Shown: piece by piece, positions 26,414-34,923 of the stretch
Layout of the letters: each line of letters opens with the position of its first letter
Numbering within the stretch: position 1 is the stretch's first letter
Source: Canibacter zhoujuaniae
GTDB taxonomy: Bacteria > Actinomycetota > Actinomycetes > Actinomycetales > Microbacteriaceae
Assembly: GCF_011752015.1 (NCBI RefSeq)
Contig: NZ_JAAIKA010000001.1
Location: 868,001-932,000 of the forward strand
Direction: 5' to 3'
Length of the DNA: 64,000 nucleotides
Notes under the pieces: model-generated
Seen by the model: the letters and a program-made list of their open reading frames with translations, nothing else
Told to the model about the DNA's origin: nothing
The model's database searches: none
Program-made: the position numbers and the translations under genes

Positions 26414-27385
26414 ATGACACAGCAGATGCAGCCTGTAACGGCAGCTGGCACCGCACACGGTAAGTCGATTCTGATCGGCGAACACTCTGTTGTTTATGGT
26501 GCTCCGGCGATCGCTTTCCCGCTGCACGCACTCAAGGTCACCGCCACACTCACAACACTCGATAATGGTGCGGATCAGGCGCAGATCTCTTCTGCTGTTT
26601 ACTCAGGCTCCGCCCAGTCAGCCCCGGCCAGGCTGCGGCCGCCGCTCACAGCTCTGCGCGAAGCGGCGCGCCACTTCGGCTTTGATCCGCAAACAGTCCA
26701 CCTAACAATTGACAGCCCGATCCCGGTTGAGCGCGGGCTGGGTTCGAGCGCTGCCGTGTCTACCGCGATAGTGCGCGCAGCTGCCGGTCTTGCGGGATAC
26801 GATCTGCAGGAGTCTGAACGCTACCATCTCGTGCAGCACGCAGAACGTGTCGCCCACGGCACCTCCAGCGGGCTTGACGCGCACGCTGTTGCAAGCAGTG
26901 TGCCGCTGCTGTTTCGAGATGGCATTTGCAGGCCGTTACGATCAGCAAAAGCGCTCACCGTTGTGATAGCAGACACCGGAAACCCGGGGAAAACCTCAAT
27001 CGCGGTTGGTGGTGTGCGGGCACTACGCGAGAACAACTCACAGCTGATCGACGATCTGGTCTATCAGCTCACAGACCTGACGGTTGCCGCTGAAACCGCG
27101 CTCGCAAACGGTGAAGACACCGCCCTCGGAAAGATTTTAAGCGCCGCACATGAAGTGTTAAATGAGATGGGCGTTAGCTCCCCCGATCTCAACAATCTGG
27201 TGCGCGCAGCTGCTGTCGCAGGCGCCCTAGGCGCTAAAATGACAGGAGGCGGATTGGGCGGTTGCATTATTGCGCTCGCCCCATCAGCTGCAGACGCTCC
27301 GGCAATCGCCGCACAGCTCACTGCCGCCGGTGCCGCCAACACCTGGGTTTCAACACTGGACGCAGGTGATCAAATAACCGACTAG
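26414..27385 (+). CDS. mvk: Mevalonate kinase
   Basis: A 323-residue GHMP kinase that phosphorylates mevalonate at O5. The ATP loop PIPVERGLGSSAAVS is at residues 102-116, the N-terminal GKSILIGEHSVVYGAPAIAFPL fits the family, and motif 3 KMTGGGLGGCIIAL is near the C-terminus. It opens a six-gene operon encoding the complete pathway from acetoacetyl-CoA to IPP/DMAPP; only the thiolase is missing from the cluster. GAGGGG stands just upstream of the ATG. Gene order matches the mevalonate clusters known from Streptomyces. Confidence 0.93.
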   Translation: MTQQMQPVTAAGTAHGKSILIGEHSVVYGAPAIAFPLHALKVTATLTTLDNGADQAQISSAVYSGSAQSAPARLRPPLTALREAARHFGFDPQTVHLTIDSPIPVERGLGSSAAVSTAIVRAAAGLAGYDLQESERYHLVQHAERVAHGTSSGLDAHAVASSVPLLFRDGICRPLRSAKALTVVIADTGNPGKTSIAVGGVRALRENNSQLIDDLVYQLTDLTVAAETALANGEDTALGKILSAAHEVLNEMGVSSPDLNNLVRAAAVAGALGAKMTGGGLGGCIIALAPSAADAPAIAAQLTAAGAANTWVSTLDAGDQITD

Positions 27386-27399
27386 AACAGGCAGAGCGT

Positions 27400-28356
27400 A
27401 TGGGCACCGCTACCGCAATAGCGCATCCGAATATTGCCCTAATTAAATACTGGGGCAAGCGTGATGAGACGCTGATGCTACCCGCTGCCGGCTCACTGTC
27501 GATGACGCTTGATTCTGTTGCCACCCGCACAACTGTGTCAGTGGGCGGCGACAGTGACGTTTTTCAGTTGAATGGAGAGCTCAGCACCGGCCGCGCAGCC
27601 GACAAAGTTTTTAAGTTTCTTGACCTGGTGCGCCAGCTAGCGGGCAGCGATGATCGTGCAACAGTCCTATCGCACAATGACGCCCCCACTGCGGCAGGGC
27701 TTGCTTCGTCAGCCTCTGGTTTCGCAGCGCTCGCAACCGCTGCCGCCGCAGCATACGGGTTAAACCTCTCAACCGCCGAACTGAGTCGTCTCGCACGGCG
27801 CGGTTCGGGCTCTGCCGCCCGGTCGCTAATAGATCGCTTTGCAGTGTGGCATGCTGGCGATGACGATCAGACTTCTTTTGCAGAAGAGATCGATGCGCCG
27901 GATATGCGCATGATTATCTGCGAAATCAATGCGGGGCCGAAGGCGGTTTCCAGTCGCGACGGAATGCGACACACCCGCGACACTTCACCGTTTTACCCGG
28001 CTTGGGCACCTGCAACAGAGAAGGCGCTCGCAGAGATGCTGGCAGCGTGTGCCGCGCAGGACTTTACAAAAATCGGCGAGCTGACCGAAGCGCACGCAAT
28101 GCAGATGCACGCGCTCGCGCTCTCAGCAGTGCCACCGTTGCGCTATTTAGCGCCCACCTCATTTGCGGCTTTTGATCGCATCGCTGAGCTGCGCGCCACC
28201 GGCATTGAAACCTACGGCACAGCCGACGCCGGCCCAAACGTTGTTGCAATCGCGAGGCCTAAAGATGCTGCGGCGGTTGCTGCAGCGCTTAGCGAGTTTG
28301 GCGCAACCCATATTGCCGCCCCTGGGCCTGGTGCATATTTGGAGGGTGCTGCGTGA
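27400..28356 (+). CDS. mvaD: Diphosphomevalonate decarboxylase
   Basis: A 318-residue GHMP-fold enzyme that makes isopentenyl diphosphate from mevalonate 5-diphosphate with ATP. The diagnostic N-terminal AHPNIALIKYWGKRD is at residues 8-22, GSLSMTLD at 31-38, and the phosphate loop APTAAGLASSASGFAALA at 95-112. The segment SRDGMRHTRDTSP carries the catalytic region. It follows mvk by 14 bases and its stop overlaps the GTG start of the phosphomevalonate kinase by 4 bases. Confidence 0.94.
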   Translation: MGTATAIAHPNIALIKYWGKRDETLMLPAAGSLSMTLDSVATRTTVSVGGDSDVFQLNGELSTGRAADKVFKFLDLVRQLAGSDDRATVLSHNDAPTAAGLASSASGFAALATAAAAAYGLNLSTAELSRLARRGSGSAARSLIDRFAVWHAGDDDQTSFAEEIDAPDMRMIICEINAGPKAVSSRDGMRHTRDTSPFYPAWAPATEKALAEMLAACAAQDFTKIGELTEAHAMQMHALALSAVPPLRYLAPTSFAAFDRIAELRATGIETYGTADAGPNVVAIARPKDAAAVAAALSEFGATHIAAPGPGAYLEGAA

Positions 28357-29501
28357 TCAGTGCACGCGCAGCTGGCAAGCTTTTCATTGCGGGCGAGTAT
28401 GCGATTGTAACTCCCGGCAACGCAGCCCTCATCGCTGCTGTTGACCGCTATCTCACTGTCACGGTAACAGAACACAATCACGCGCCTAGCGATGCCGTGT
28501 CTGACAGAGAAAACCCGCACACAGCAGCAGTTCCGGTTATCGGTGCCAGCGTTATCGACGCAGCCTACGGCGACCGGGCAGAGCTCACCATCGCCCCCGA
28601 CGGCACCGCCACGATTGGTGACTATCCGGCAGACGCCTTAAGCGCTGCGATTACCGTTGTAGAACAGTTGCGGGTGCTGCAGGGGCTGCCTCCGATTAAC
28701 TATGAGTTACGGGTTGAAAACGATCTCACCGCCGCAGACGGTTTAAAATTTGGGCTCGGCTCTTCAGGCGCTGTTATTGTGGCCACTGTCGCGGCCCTAG
28801 GAGAATTGCATCAGCTTGCGCTGACACCGGCTGAACGTTTCCAGCTCGCGCTGATCGCCTCAGCAAGTCTGTCTGTGCGCGGGTCCGGTGGCGATATCGC
28901 AGCAAGCACTTTTGGCGGTGTAATCCGCTATATCAGCCCCGATCGCACTCAGATCGCAGCCGATTATCGAAAGGGCGGGCTTGATGGAGCACTCAACTCG
29001 CCCGGCTGGCACGGGTGTCTGATTGAGCCGGTAGAGCTGCACAGCGATCTGCACTTTCTTGTCGGGTGGACAGGCAGCCCCGCCAAAACAGAACAGCTTG
29101 TTGCTAAATCAAAGGCGGCACCTGTCGATCCGCAAGCTGAAGCATTGTTTCTTGCGAAGAGTGCACGAGCGGTACAGGAAATCGCAGCGGTGTTAAGCGC
29201 CGATACTCTCGATCGAGAGCAGCTGCAGCAAACCGTCGCAGCTGCACGATCCGCCCTTAAAGAATATGGGGAGGCAACCGGGATCGCAATTGAAACTGAG
29301 CTGTTGAGTGCGCTTTGTGAACTCGCTTTAAGCGCTGGCGCAGCCGCTAAAAGCAGCGGTGCCGGCGGTGGTGACTGCGGAATTGCTTTTGCAAACGACC
29401 TGGCAACCAGGCAGGCAGTGATTCAAGCGTGGGAGGGCGCAGGGATCACTGTGCTCGACACTTGTGTCACTCGAGGCGAAGGAGTGTGCGTTGAATTCTA
29501 A
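28353..29501 (+). CDS. mvaK2: Phosphomevalonate kinase
   Basis: A 382-residue GHMP kinase converting mevalonate 5-phosphate to the diphosphate. ARAAGKLFIAGEYAIVTPGNAALIAAVDRYLTV is the classic N-terminus, the ATP loop GLKFGLGSSGAVIVA is at 130-144, and AKSSGAGGGDCGIAF near the C-terminus is motif 3. It begins with GTG overlapping the mvaD stop (GTGA). Its last codons overlap the TTG start of fni by 11 bases. The internal position in the mevalonate operon supports the assignment over mevalonate kinase. Confidence 0.92.
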   Translation: MISARAAGKLFIAGEYAIVTPGNAALIAAVDRYLTVTVTEHNHAPSDAVSDRENPHTAAVPVIGASVIDAAYGDRAELTIAPDGTATIGDYPADALSAAITVVEQLRVLQGLPPINYELRVENDLTAADGLKFGLGSSGAVIVATVAALGELHQLALTPAERFQLALIASASLSVRGSGGDIAASTFGGVIRYISPDRTQIAADYRKGGLDGALNSPGWHGCLIEPVELHSDLHFLVGWTGSPAKTEQLVAKSKAAPVDPQAEALFLAKSARAVQEIAAVLSADTLDREQLQQTVAAARSALKEYGEATGIAIETELLSALCELALSAGAAAKSSGAGGGDCGIAFANDLATRQAVIQAWEGAGITVLDTCVTRGEGVCVEF

Positions 29502-30585
29502 CCCGCAGCATACAGCTGCCAGTCGCAAAGAGGATCACATAAATTTGGCGCTCGCACAGCAAAATTCTGCCGTGCGACACAGTGATTTTGACGATCTTGA
29601 GTTTATCCATCATGCGCTGAGCGGCCGCAATATCGAAAGTGTTGATCTAAAAACTGAGGTTGCCGGTAAAACTTGGCAGCACCCGCTTTACATTAACGCA
29701 ATGACGGGTGGCACTGACTCCGCGCTGCGCATCAACACCGCTCTCGCTGAGGCTGCCGCCGCAACCGGCACTGCTATCGCAACAGGCTCTGTCGGTATCG
29801 CGCTTGACCAGCCTGAGACCGCCGCAACTTTTAAAGTGCTTCGTGAGCGCAATCCGCACGGTTTCGTGTTTAGCAACATCGGGGCGGGCCGCTCAGTTGA
29901 TGATGCGCGCCGCGCTGTTGATCTGTTGGAAGCTGACGCGCTGCAGATTCACGTTAATGCTGTGCAAGAGACAGTGATGCCGGAGGGTGAGCGACGTTTT
30001 GAAACCTGGTTGCCGCTGATAGCCGAGATTGTGCAGGCGGTGCCGGTGCCGGTGGTTGTGAAAGAGGTCGGTTTCGGGTTGAGCCGGCGCACTCTCAAAC
30101 AGCTGGGTGAGATCGGTGTGCAGATAGCTGACGTCAGCGGCACCGGTGGCACCAATTTTGCGCTGATAGAAGCGGCACGCCGCCCAGAGGGATACGATGA
30201 TCTGCTCAGCTACGGTCAGTCGGCGATTGTGAGCCTCCTTGACGCGCCACAGTTCGACACACTCCTGGCAAGTGGCGGCGTGCGCACGGCCATGGACGCC
30301 GTAAAGCTGCTTGCGCTTGGCGCACGCAGTGTGGGCATAGCGGGCGCGATCCTGAAAGAAGCGGTCGACGGTGACAGCGAGCGTGTTGTGAGCGCACTAA
30401 ACTGGTGGATAACGCGCATTCGTGAGATTAGCGCGTTGCTTGGTGCAGCAACCTGCGCTGAGCTGCAACACACCGACGTGCTTATTCGCGGGCGAGTAAA
30501 AGAATACTGCCAGCTGCGAGGAGTCGACCCTGCCGGGTTTGCAAGTCGCAGCAGCGAACGAGCAAACAGCGAAAGGCTCCGATGA
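29491..30585 (+). CDS. fni: Type 2 isopentenyl-diphosphate delta-isomerase
   Basis: A 364-residue FMN and NADPH-dependent isomerase interconverting IPP and DMAPP. Signatures: RKEDHINLAL near the N-terminus, INAMTGGT, FSNIGAGRSV, LQIHVNAVQE with the catalytic glutamine/metal region VMPEGERRF, VVKEVGFGLS, DVSGTGGTNF and ASGGVRTAMDAVK. The start is TTG 29491, which has GAAGGAG 7 bases upstream; an in-frame GTG at 29464 lacks a ribosome site. The stop overlaps the HMG-CoA reductase ATG by 4 bases. Confidence 0.93.
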   Translation: MNSNPQHTAASRKEDHINLALAQQNSAVRHSDFDDLEFIHHALSGRNIESVDLKTEVAGKTWQHPLYINAMTGGTDSALRINTALAEAAAATGTAIATGSVGIALDQPETAATFKVLRERNPHGFVFSNIGAGRSVDDARRAVDLLEADALQIHVNAVQETVMPEGERRFETWLPLIAEIVQAVPVPVVVKEVGFGLSRRTLKQLGEIGVQIADVSGTGGTNFALIEAARRPEGYDDLLSYGQSAIVSLLDAPQFDTLLASGGVRTAMDAVKLLALGARSVGIAGAILKEAVDGDSERVVSALNWWITRIREISALLGAATCAELQHTDVLIRGRVKEYCQLRGVDPAGFASRSSERANSERLR

Positions 30586-31673
30586 GTTCAGCTGACCAGC
30601 TTTACACTCCGATCCCCACCGCATGGGTAGGCCCGCTGCGCATCAGCGGCAATACCCTGAATGAAGAGGTTGCGGTGCCGCTGGCCACCTATGAAACTCC
30701 GCTCTGGCCTTCTGTCGGCCGTGGCGCAAGCATCTCCCGCATGGTTGATGAGGGCATCGTCGTCACCCTAACGGGTGAACGCATGACCCGCTCGACTCTC
30801 TTCCAGGCGCCAAACGCGCAGGTCGCCCTCGACGCAGCTAGGGTTTTAGAGGCGCGCTTTGATGAGCTTGCGGCTGTAGTGTCAAGGCAGAGCCGGTTTG
30901 CAAAACTTATTGAAGTGCACCCCGAGATTGTCGGCAATATGCTCTTTACACGCTTCGCCTTCACCACCGGGGATGCCAGCGGACACAATATGGTGACCGC
31001 CGCTGCCGAAAGCCTGATGGCTGAAATTCTAAGCTGGGATCTCGGGCTCAGCTACGGATCAATCTCCGGAAACTACTGCTCAGATAAGAAAGCTACCGCT
31101 GTAAACGGTATTCTCGGACGCGGCAAATCCTGTGTGGCTGAAATCACGCTGCCGCGCGAGATTGTTGTTAACCGTCTGCGGTCAACACCAGAAAAGATTG
31201 TTGAGCTGGTTGTGCAAAAGAACCTGGTTGGCTCAACAATTGCTGGCGCACTACGTTCGGCAAACGCCCACTACGCAAACATGCTGCTCGCCGTATATCT
31301 TGCAACCGGCCAGGATGCGGCGAATATTGTTGAAGGATCACAGGGCATTACCTACGCTGAGGTGCGCGGCGACGACCTGTATTTCAGTTGCACACTCCCC
31401 CACCTGATTGTGGGCACTGTCGGCAACGGAAAGCATCTGCCACACGTGGGTGAGGCGCTAGAGCGTATGGGCTGCGCAGGGCAGGACGAGCCGGGCGCAG
31501 ACGCACGCCGTCTCGCCGCGATCACGGCAGCGACAGTGCTCTGCGGTGAGCTCTCGCTCATTGCTGCGCAAACAAACCCCGGTGAACTGATGGCAACGCA
31601 CGTCGCAATTGAACGCCGCGGCAACACGCGAGTGAAGTATGAAGAGGCCGCAGCTGCGGCAGAGGAGGCTTAG
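30582..31673 (+). CDS. mvaA: Hydroxymethylglutaryl-CoA reductase
   Basis: A 363-residue enzyme reducing HMG-CoA to mevalonate, probably with NADPH and of the class I-like type seen in Streptomyces. Visible parts: GPLRISG, VVTLTGERMTRSTLF with the catalytic glutamate, FAFTTGDASGHNMVT in the cofactor region, NYCSDKKATAVNGILGRGKS with the catalytic lysine, and LIVGTVGNGKHLPHVGEAL. It has no membrane-spanning region, unlike eukaryotic forms. The ATG overlaps the fni stop and the stop lies 2 bases before mvaS, so it is tightly coupled in the mevalonate operon. This is the committing step of the pathway. Confidence 0.94.
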   Translation: MSSADQLYTPIPTAWVGPLRISGNTLNEEVAVPLATYETPLWPSVGRGASISRMVDEGIVVTLTGERMTRSTLFQAPNAQVALDAARVLEARFDELAAVVSRQSRFAKLIEVHPEIVGNMLFTRFAFTTGDASGHNMVTAAAESLMAEILSWDLGLSYGSISGNYCSDKKATAVNGILGRGKSCVAEITLPREIVVNRLRSTPEKIVELVVQKNLVGSTIAGALRSANAHYANMLLAVYLATGQDAANIVEGSQGITYAEVRGDDLYFSCTLPHLIVGTVGNGKHLPHVGEALERMGCAGQDEPGADARRLAAITAATVLCGELSLIAAQTNPGELMATHVAIERRGNTRVKYEEAAAAAEEA

Positions 31674-31675
31674 TC

Positions 31676-32872
31676 ATGAAGCTCGGAATCGTTGATATGG
31701 AGATGGCAACCGCACACCACTCCGTGTCTTTGAGCGCACTGGCTCACGCTACCAATGTTGATCCGAACAAATATCGTTTCGGTTTGCGACAGGAAAACTT
31801 CAGCATGCCCGCCCTCGATGAGGATGCGGTTACGCTCGGCGCCACTGCGGCGAGTCGGGTTTTGGCGAGGACTGGGAAAACCGCGATCCGCACCCTGATT
31901 TTTGCGACTGAGAGCAGTGTCGATCAGTCTAAATCGGCTGGTGTTTTTGCGGCAGACCTGCTTGATTTAAGCGTAAATACGCGCATTGTTGAAACTAAGC
32001 AGGCGTGTTATGCGGGCACGGCAGCTCTGCAGATGGCGCTCGGTATCGTGGCGCGCAACCCGCAAGAGCAGGTGTTGGTTATCGCCAGTGATATTGCGCG
32101 CTATGCGGTTAACACTGCGGGTGAGCCGACGCAGGGTGCCGGCGCTGTTGCAATGGTTGTTGGCGCCGATCCACAATTGCTTGAGATTGAACCGCAGACG
32201 GGTGTGTGGTCGGCGCATATTGATGATTTTTGGCGCCCAAACGATCTGAGCACACCGCTGGTAGATGGTGCGCGGTCGCTTGATGCATACTTGGGTGCTT
32301 TTACCGGGGCGTGGGAAGATTATCTTGCGCACGGCGGCGCTGGGCTCGATGAAATCGATTATTTTGTGCACCATCAGCCGTTTACCAAGATGGCAGTGAA
32401 GGGGCATCGTCGCCTCGTCGAGCACACCGGCAAACTGATTGATGAGCAAACGGTTGAGCCGGGGCTGCGCTACACCACACAGTTTGGCAACAGCTACACG
32501 GCAAGCCTGTATCTTGGCCTGCTGTCGCTGCTGCACAGCGATGCTGATCTTGACGGTAAGCGGATCGGCCTCTACAGTTACGGCTCTGGCGCGACCGGCG
32601 AGTTTTTCACGGGGGTTGTGCAGCCCGGCTATCGCCGCGTGATCGACAGCCACTACGCTGATGCTGCGATTAATGAGCGCGAAGAGCTCTCTTTCGAGGA
32701 GTATCGTGCCCTGCATGCGGCGCACGAACGCGGCAGCAAGCACGACTATCAAAACCCGCGCGTCACCCGCGCGCCCTTCCGTTTTGTCGGCGTGCGCGAC
32801 GGCGCCCGCAGCTATCAGCGCAACACGCTGCCAACCGATTCTGGGGTTATCAGCACTATTAACAAGAGTTAG
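31676..32872 (+). CDS. mvaS: Hydroxymethylglutaryl-CoA synthase
   Basis: A 398-residue thiolase-fold enzyme condensing acetyl-CoA with acetoacetyl-CoA to HMG-CoA. The acyl-accepting cysteine is Cys111 in ETKQACYAGTAALQMAL, the general acid/base glutamate is in FATESSVDQSK (near residue 79), and the histidine is in DYFVHHQPFTKMAVK. SYGSGATGEFFTG is the C-terminal conserved loop. Last gene of the mevalonate operon, starting 2 bases after mvaA. It is followed by 303 bases with no gene and then by an AT-richer region. Confidence 0.94.
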   Translation: MKLGIVDMEMATAHHSVSLSALAHATNVDPNKYRFGLRQENFSMPALDEDAVTLGATAASRVLARTGKTAIRTLIFATESSVDQSKSAGVFAADLLDLSVNTRIVETKQACYAGTAALQMALGIVARNPQEQVLVIASDIARYAVNTAGEPTQGAGAVAMVVGADPQLLEIEPQTGVWSAHIDDFWRPNDLSTPLVDGARSLDAYLGAFTGAWEDYLAHGGAGLDEIDYFVHHQPFTKMAVKGHRRLVEHTGKLIDEQTVEPGLRYTTQFGNSYTASLYLGLLSLLHSDADLDGKRIGLYSYGSGATGEFFTGVVQPGYRRVIDSHYADAAINEREELSFEEYRALHAAHERGSKHDYQNPRVTRAPFRFVGVRDGARSYQRNTLPTDSGVISTINKS

Positions 32873-33058
32873 TTCACTAGCCCTGCTAAACCTCTGCCGC
32901 GGTTCTATGCTCTGCAGAAACAGCTAGATCAGCGCGGCTTTTCGTCACCCCTTAGGGTTGATCGTCGAACTGGGTTTGGGGCCTTGCGGAACCCTCTAAC
33001 TAGTGCTGCTCTATAAAGGCCCACACGCTAAAGGTGAATGGCACCCAATTCAGGTGCA

Positions 33059-33131
33059 ATGAACATACCTGCGCAATTTGCATAACGCCTGACTAATCGC
33101 TATTGTTCATATAACTGCACATGCTGTTCAG
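33059..33131. promoter_or_regulatory. Three PuuR-like ATGAACA/TGTTCA sites
   Basis: ATGAACA occurs at 33059-33065, its complement TGTTCAT at 33104-33110 and TGTTCA again at 33125-33130. The last two are 21 bases apart, two helical turns. The E. coli putrescine regulator PuuR recognises a site ending in ATGAACA, and the gene downstream encodes the same architecture. Binding here is inferred from this match. Confidence 0.45.
33078..33106 (+). promoter_or_regulatory. Putative promoter of the polyamine locus
   Basis: TTGCAT (33078-33083), a 17-base spacer and TATTGT (33101-33106) fit a sigma-A promoter. The -10 overlaps a TGTTCA site, which would suit repression by the downstream XRE-cupin protein. 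Expected 5' leader about 60 bases. Confidence 0.4.
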
Positions 33132-33175
33132 TGAGCAAAACGCTTTGTACAACGATGTAAATTGGGGGCGGTATA

Positions 33176-33784
33176 TTGACAGCCGATATTAATCAGCAGA
33201 ATAACAACACTGATTTTCAGCTCGGGAAACGCATTTCTGAGTTTCGTAAGTTGCGTGGTATGTCTCTTCGTGAGCTTGCTCTAATGTCTGGCGTCAGTTT
33301 CAGCTTCTTAAGCCAACTAGAAAAAGGTAAAACGAATGTAAGTGTCGGTTCGTTACGCAAAATTGCGAGCGCACTGCACATAACCCCTTCACATTTACTG
33401 GATCAGAACACAGTAGCAACTCCCGGGGTTCTAAAAGCAAACCAACGCCCTCAGATCATTGATGGTCCGGCAAAGAAATGGGTTCTCTCCAGTAGCGCGG
33501 CAAGAGGTTTTGAAGTTTATTGCGGAACTTTTGAGCCAGGCGCATCTACGGGTGCAGAGCCCTATGGCCACGGAGATGCACAGGAAATAATCATCGCAGT
33601 TCGCGGAGTGATCACACTCCAACTAGGACATGAAGAATACACACTCGAAGCGGGCGATTCAATCGAGTTTCTCTCTAGCATCTCGCATCGTCTAGTTAAT
33701 CGCAGCGAAGAGCTAGCAGAGGTCTATTGGATCACCGGCGACACTACAAATGTCGCTCTCGCCGCAATTCATAGCAGACTTTAG
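33176..33784 (+). CDS. XRE-cupin regulator (PuuR-like)
   Basis: A 202-residue regulator: XRE helix-turn-helix at residues 16-72 (core MSLRELALMSGVSFSFLSQLEKGKTNVSVGSLRKI) and a cupin domain at about 110-190 (GHGDAQEIIIAVRGVITLQLGHEEYTLEAGDSIEF). PuuR of E. coli, which controls putrescine use, has the same build. The start is TTG 33176 with GGGGG 7 bases upstream. It heads a cluster with a polyamine-type ABC transporter and a PuuB/DadA-like oxidase, so it probably senses a polyamine or its product. ATGAACA-type sites stand in front of it. AT-richer than the preceding operon. Confidence 0.84.
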   Translation: MTADINQQNNNTDFQLGKRISEFRKLRGMSLRELALMSGVSFSFLSQLEKGKTNVSVGSLRKIASALHITPSHLLDQNTVATPGVLKANQRPQIIDGPAKKWVLSSSAARGFEVYCGTFEPGASTGAEPYGHGDAQEIIIAVRGVITLQLGHEEYTLEAGDSIEFLSSISHRLVNRSEELAEVYWITGDTTNVALAAIHSRL

Positions 33785-33813
33785 CAATTTCATAGTTCAA
33801 AGGAGAATACAAA

Positions 33814-34921
33814 ATGGCAGTCAAGTTACAAAAACTCACTAGCAAAGGCGCGATGTGTGCAGCAGCAATGACCCTGCTACTTACAGGCTGCGCAACTAAC
33901 CAAGCAATAGAGGTTGATCTTGGTAATGGCCCTGCAGTTGCTGGTCAAACAAGGGGGGGCACTAACCGGTGTAACCCTAACCTTCTCCTCCTACGGCGGC
34001 ATATATCAGGATGCGCAAATCGCATCTTTAGAGGGCTTCCAAAAACAATCTGGAGCCCGAGTGCTGTCAGACGGACCGACAGAGTATTCAAAAATTAAAG
34101 CTCAGGTTGATAGTGGTAACGTCACCTGGGATGTCGTTGACACGGATGTCGTCTGGGCTGAGCGAGAGTGCGGTAACCTTCTCATGCCCCTCGACTTTAA
34201 CATTATCGATGTATCAGATATAGACCCTGCTCTGGTCGGGAAATGTCACGTACCTGCGATGCAGTACGCATACGTGATTATGTACAACAAAGACAAATAT
34301 CCAAAAGCACCTACCGGTTGGGCAGATTTCTTTAACACAGAGAAATTCCCGGGCACCCGAGCTATCGCCGGGTTCGAGGATGTTGGTCCAGGCATATTCG
34401 AGGGTGCGCTATTGGCTGATGGCGTAAAAACTGAGGATCTATACCCCCTGGATATGGATCGCGCATACACAAAAATGGACAGCATAAAAGATAGCATCAT
34501 TTTCTGGAGCACCGGAGCAGAGTCACAGCAGATGCTTGAATCTGGTGAGGCTGACATGGCTCTAGTGTGGTCGGGACGAGGCTACAAAGCAGTTGAAGCT
34601 GGCGCAAACTACGCGCCAATCTGGGATGGCGCACTAAGAGTTATGGACAGTATCTCTGTACCGAAAGGTGCACAGAATCCTGAGGCTGCAATGGCTCTCA
34701 TCAATCATTACGTCGGCCCAGAGGCACAGACCATTTTGAGTGAGCAATCTAGCTACGCACCTATTAATAACCTTGCAAACCCGCAGTTTGATGAGCTAGG
34801 AAAATCGTTCCTAATCACAGATCCAGAGATTAATAAAAAGCTAATCAATACCGACGGTTCCTGGTGGGGCAAAGTCTACGACGAAGAACTCAAACGCTTT
34901 ATTGCTTGGATCCAGAATTAA
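33814..34921 (+). pseudogene. PotD-like polyamine-binding lipoprotein, frameshifted at a G7 tract
   Basis: Two reading frames together make one substrate-binding protein. The first frame (from ATG 33814, AAGGAG upstream) gives a lipoprotein signal peptide with lipobox LLTGC at about residues 28-32. The second frame gives the mature PotD/PotF-like protein from about 33953, starting GGALTGVTLTFSSYGGIYQD and running to FIAWIQN. The join is a run of seven G at 33953-33959; six G would restore a 368-residue protein. As it stands the signal peptide frame stops at 34098. A sequencing error, a real null mutation, slippage or phase variation can all explain it. Permeases and ATPase downstream are intact. 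Confidence 0.8.
33953..33959 (+). repeat. G7 homopolymer at the frameshift point
   Basis: Seven consecutive G within the binding-protein gene, in the context AACAAGGGGGGGCACT. Removing one G joins the signal peptide frame to the mature protein frame. Such tracts are prone to polymerase slippage and to base-calling error. Confidence 0.85.
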
Positions 34922-34923
34922 AA

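Larger units (their letters stand above)
32873..33175. other. Intergenic region between mvaS and the polyamine locus
   Basis: No convincing ORF in 303 bases. It contains a small hairpin (GCACC at 33041-33045 with GGTGC at 33053-33057), a promoter-like pair and three ATGAACA-type sites in its right half. Base composition changes here from GC-rich on the left to AT-rich on the right. No repeat of the tRNA-Ser 3' end at 39109 and no integrase remnant was found. Confidence 0.6.

Noticed and set aside
33914-34921. Cytoplasmic binding protein starting at an internal TTG or ATG in the second frame
   Set aside because: It would lack a signal peptide and the start has no sensible N-terminus, while the other frame supplies a perfect lipoprotein signal directly upstream.
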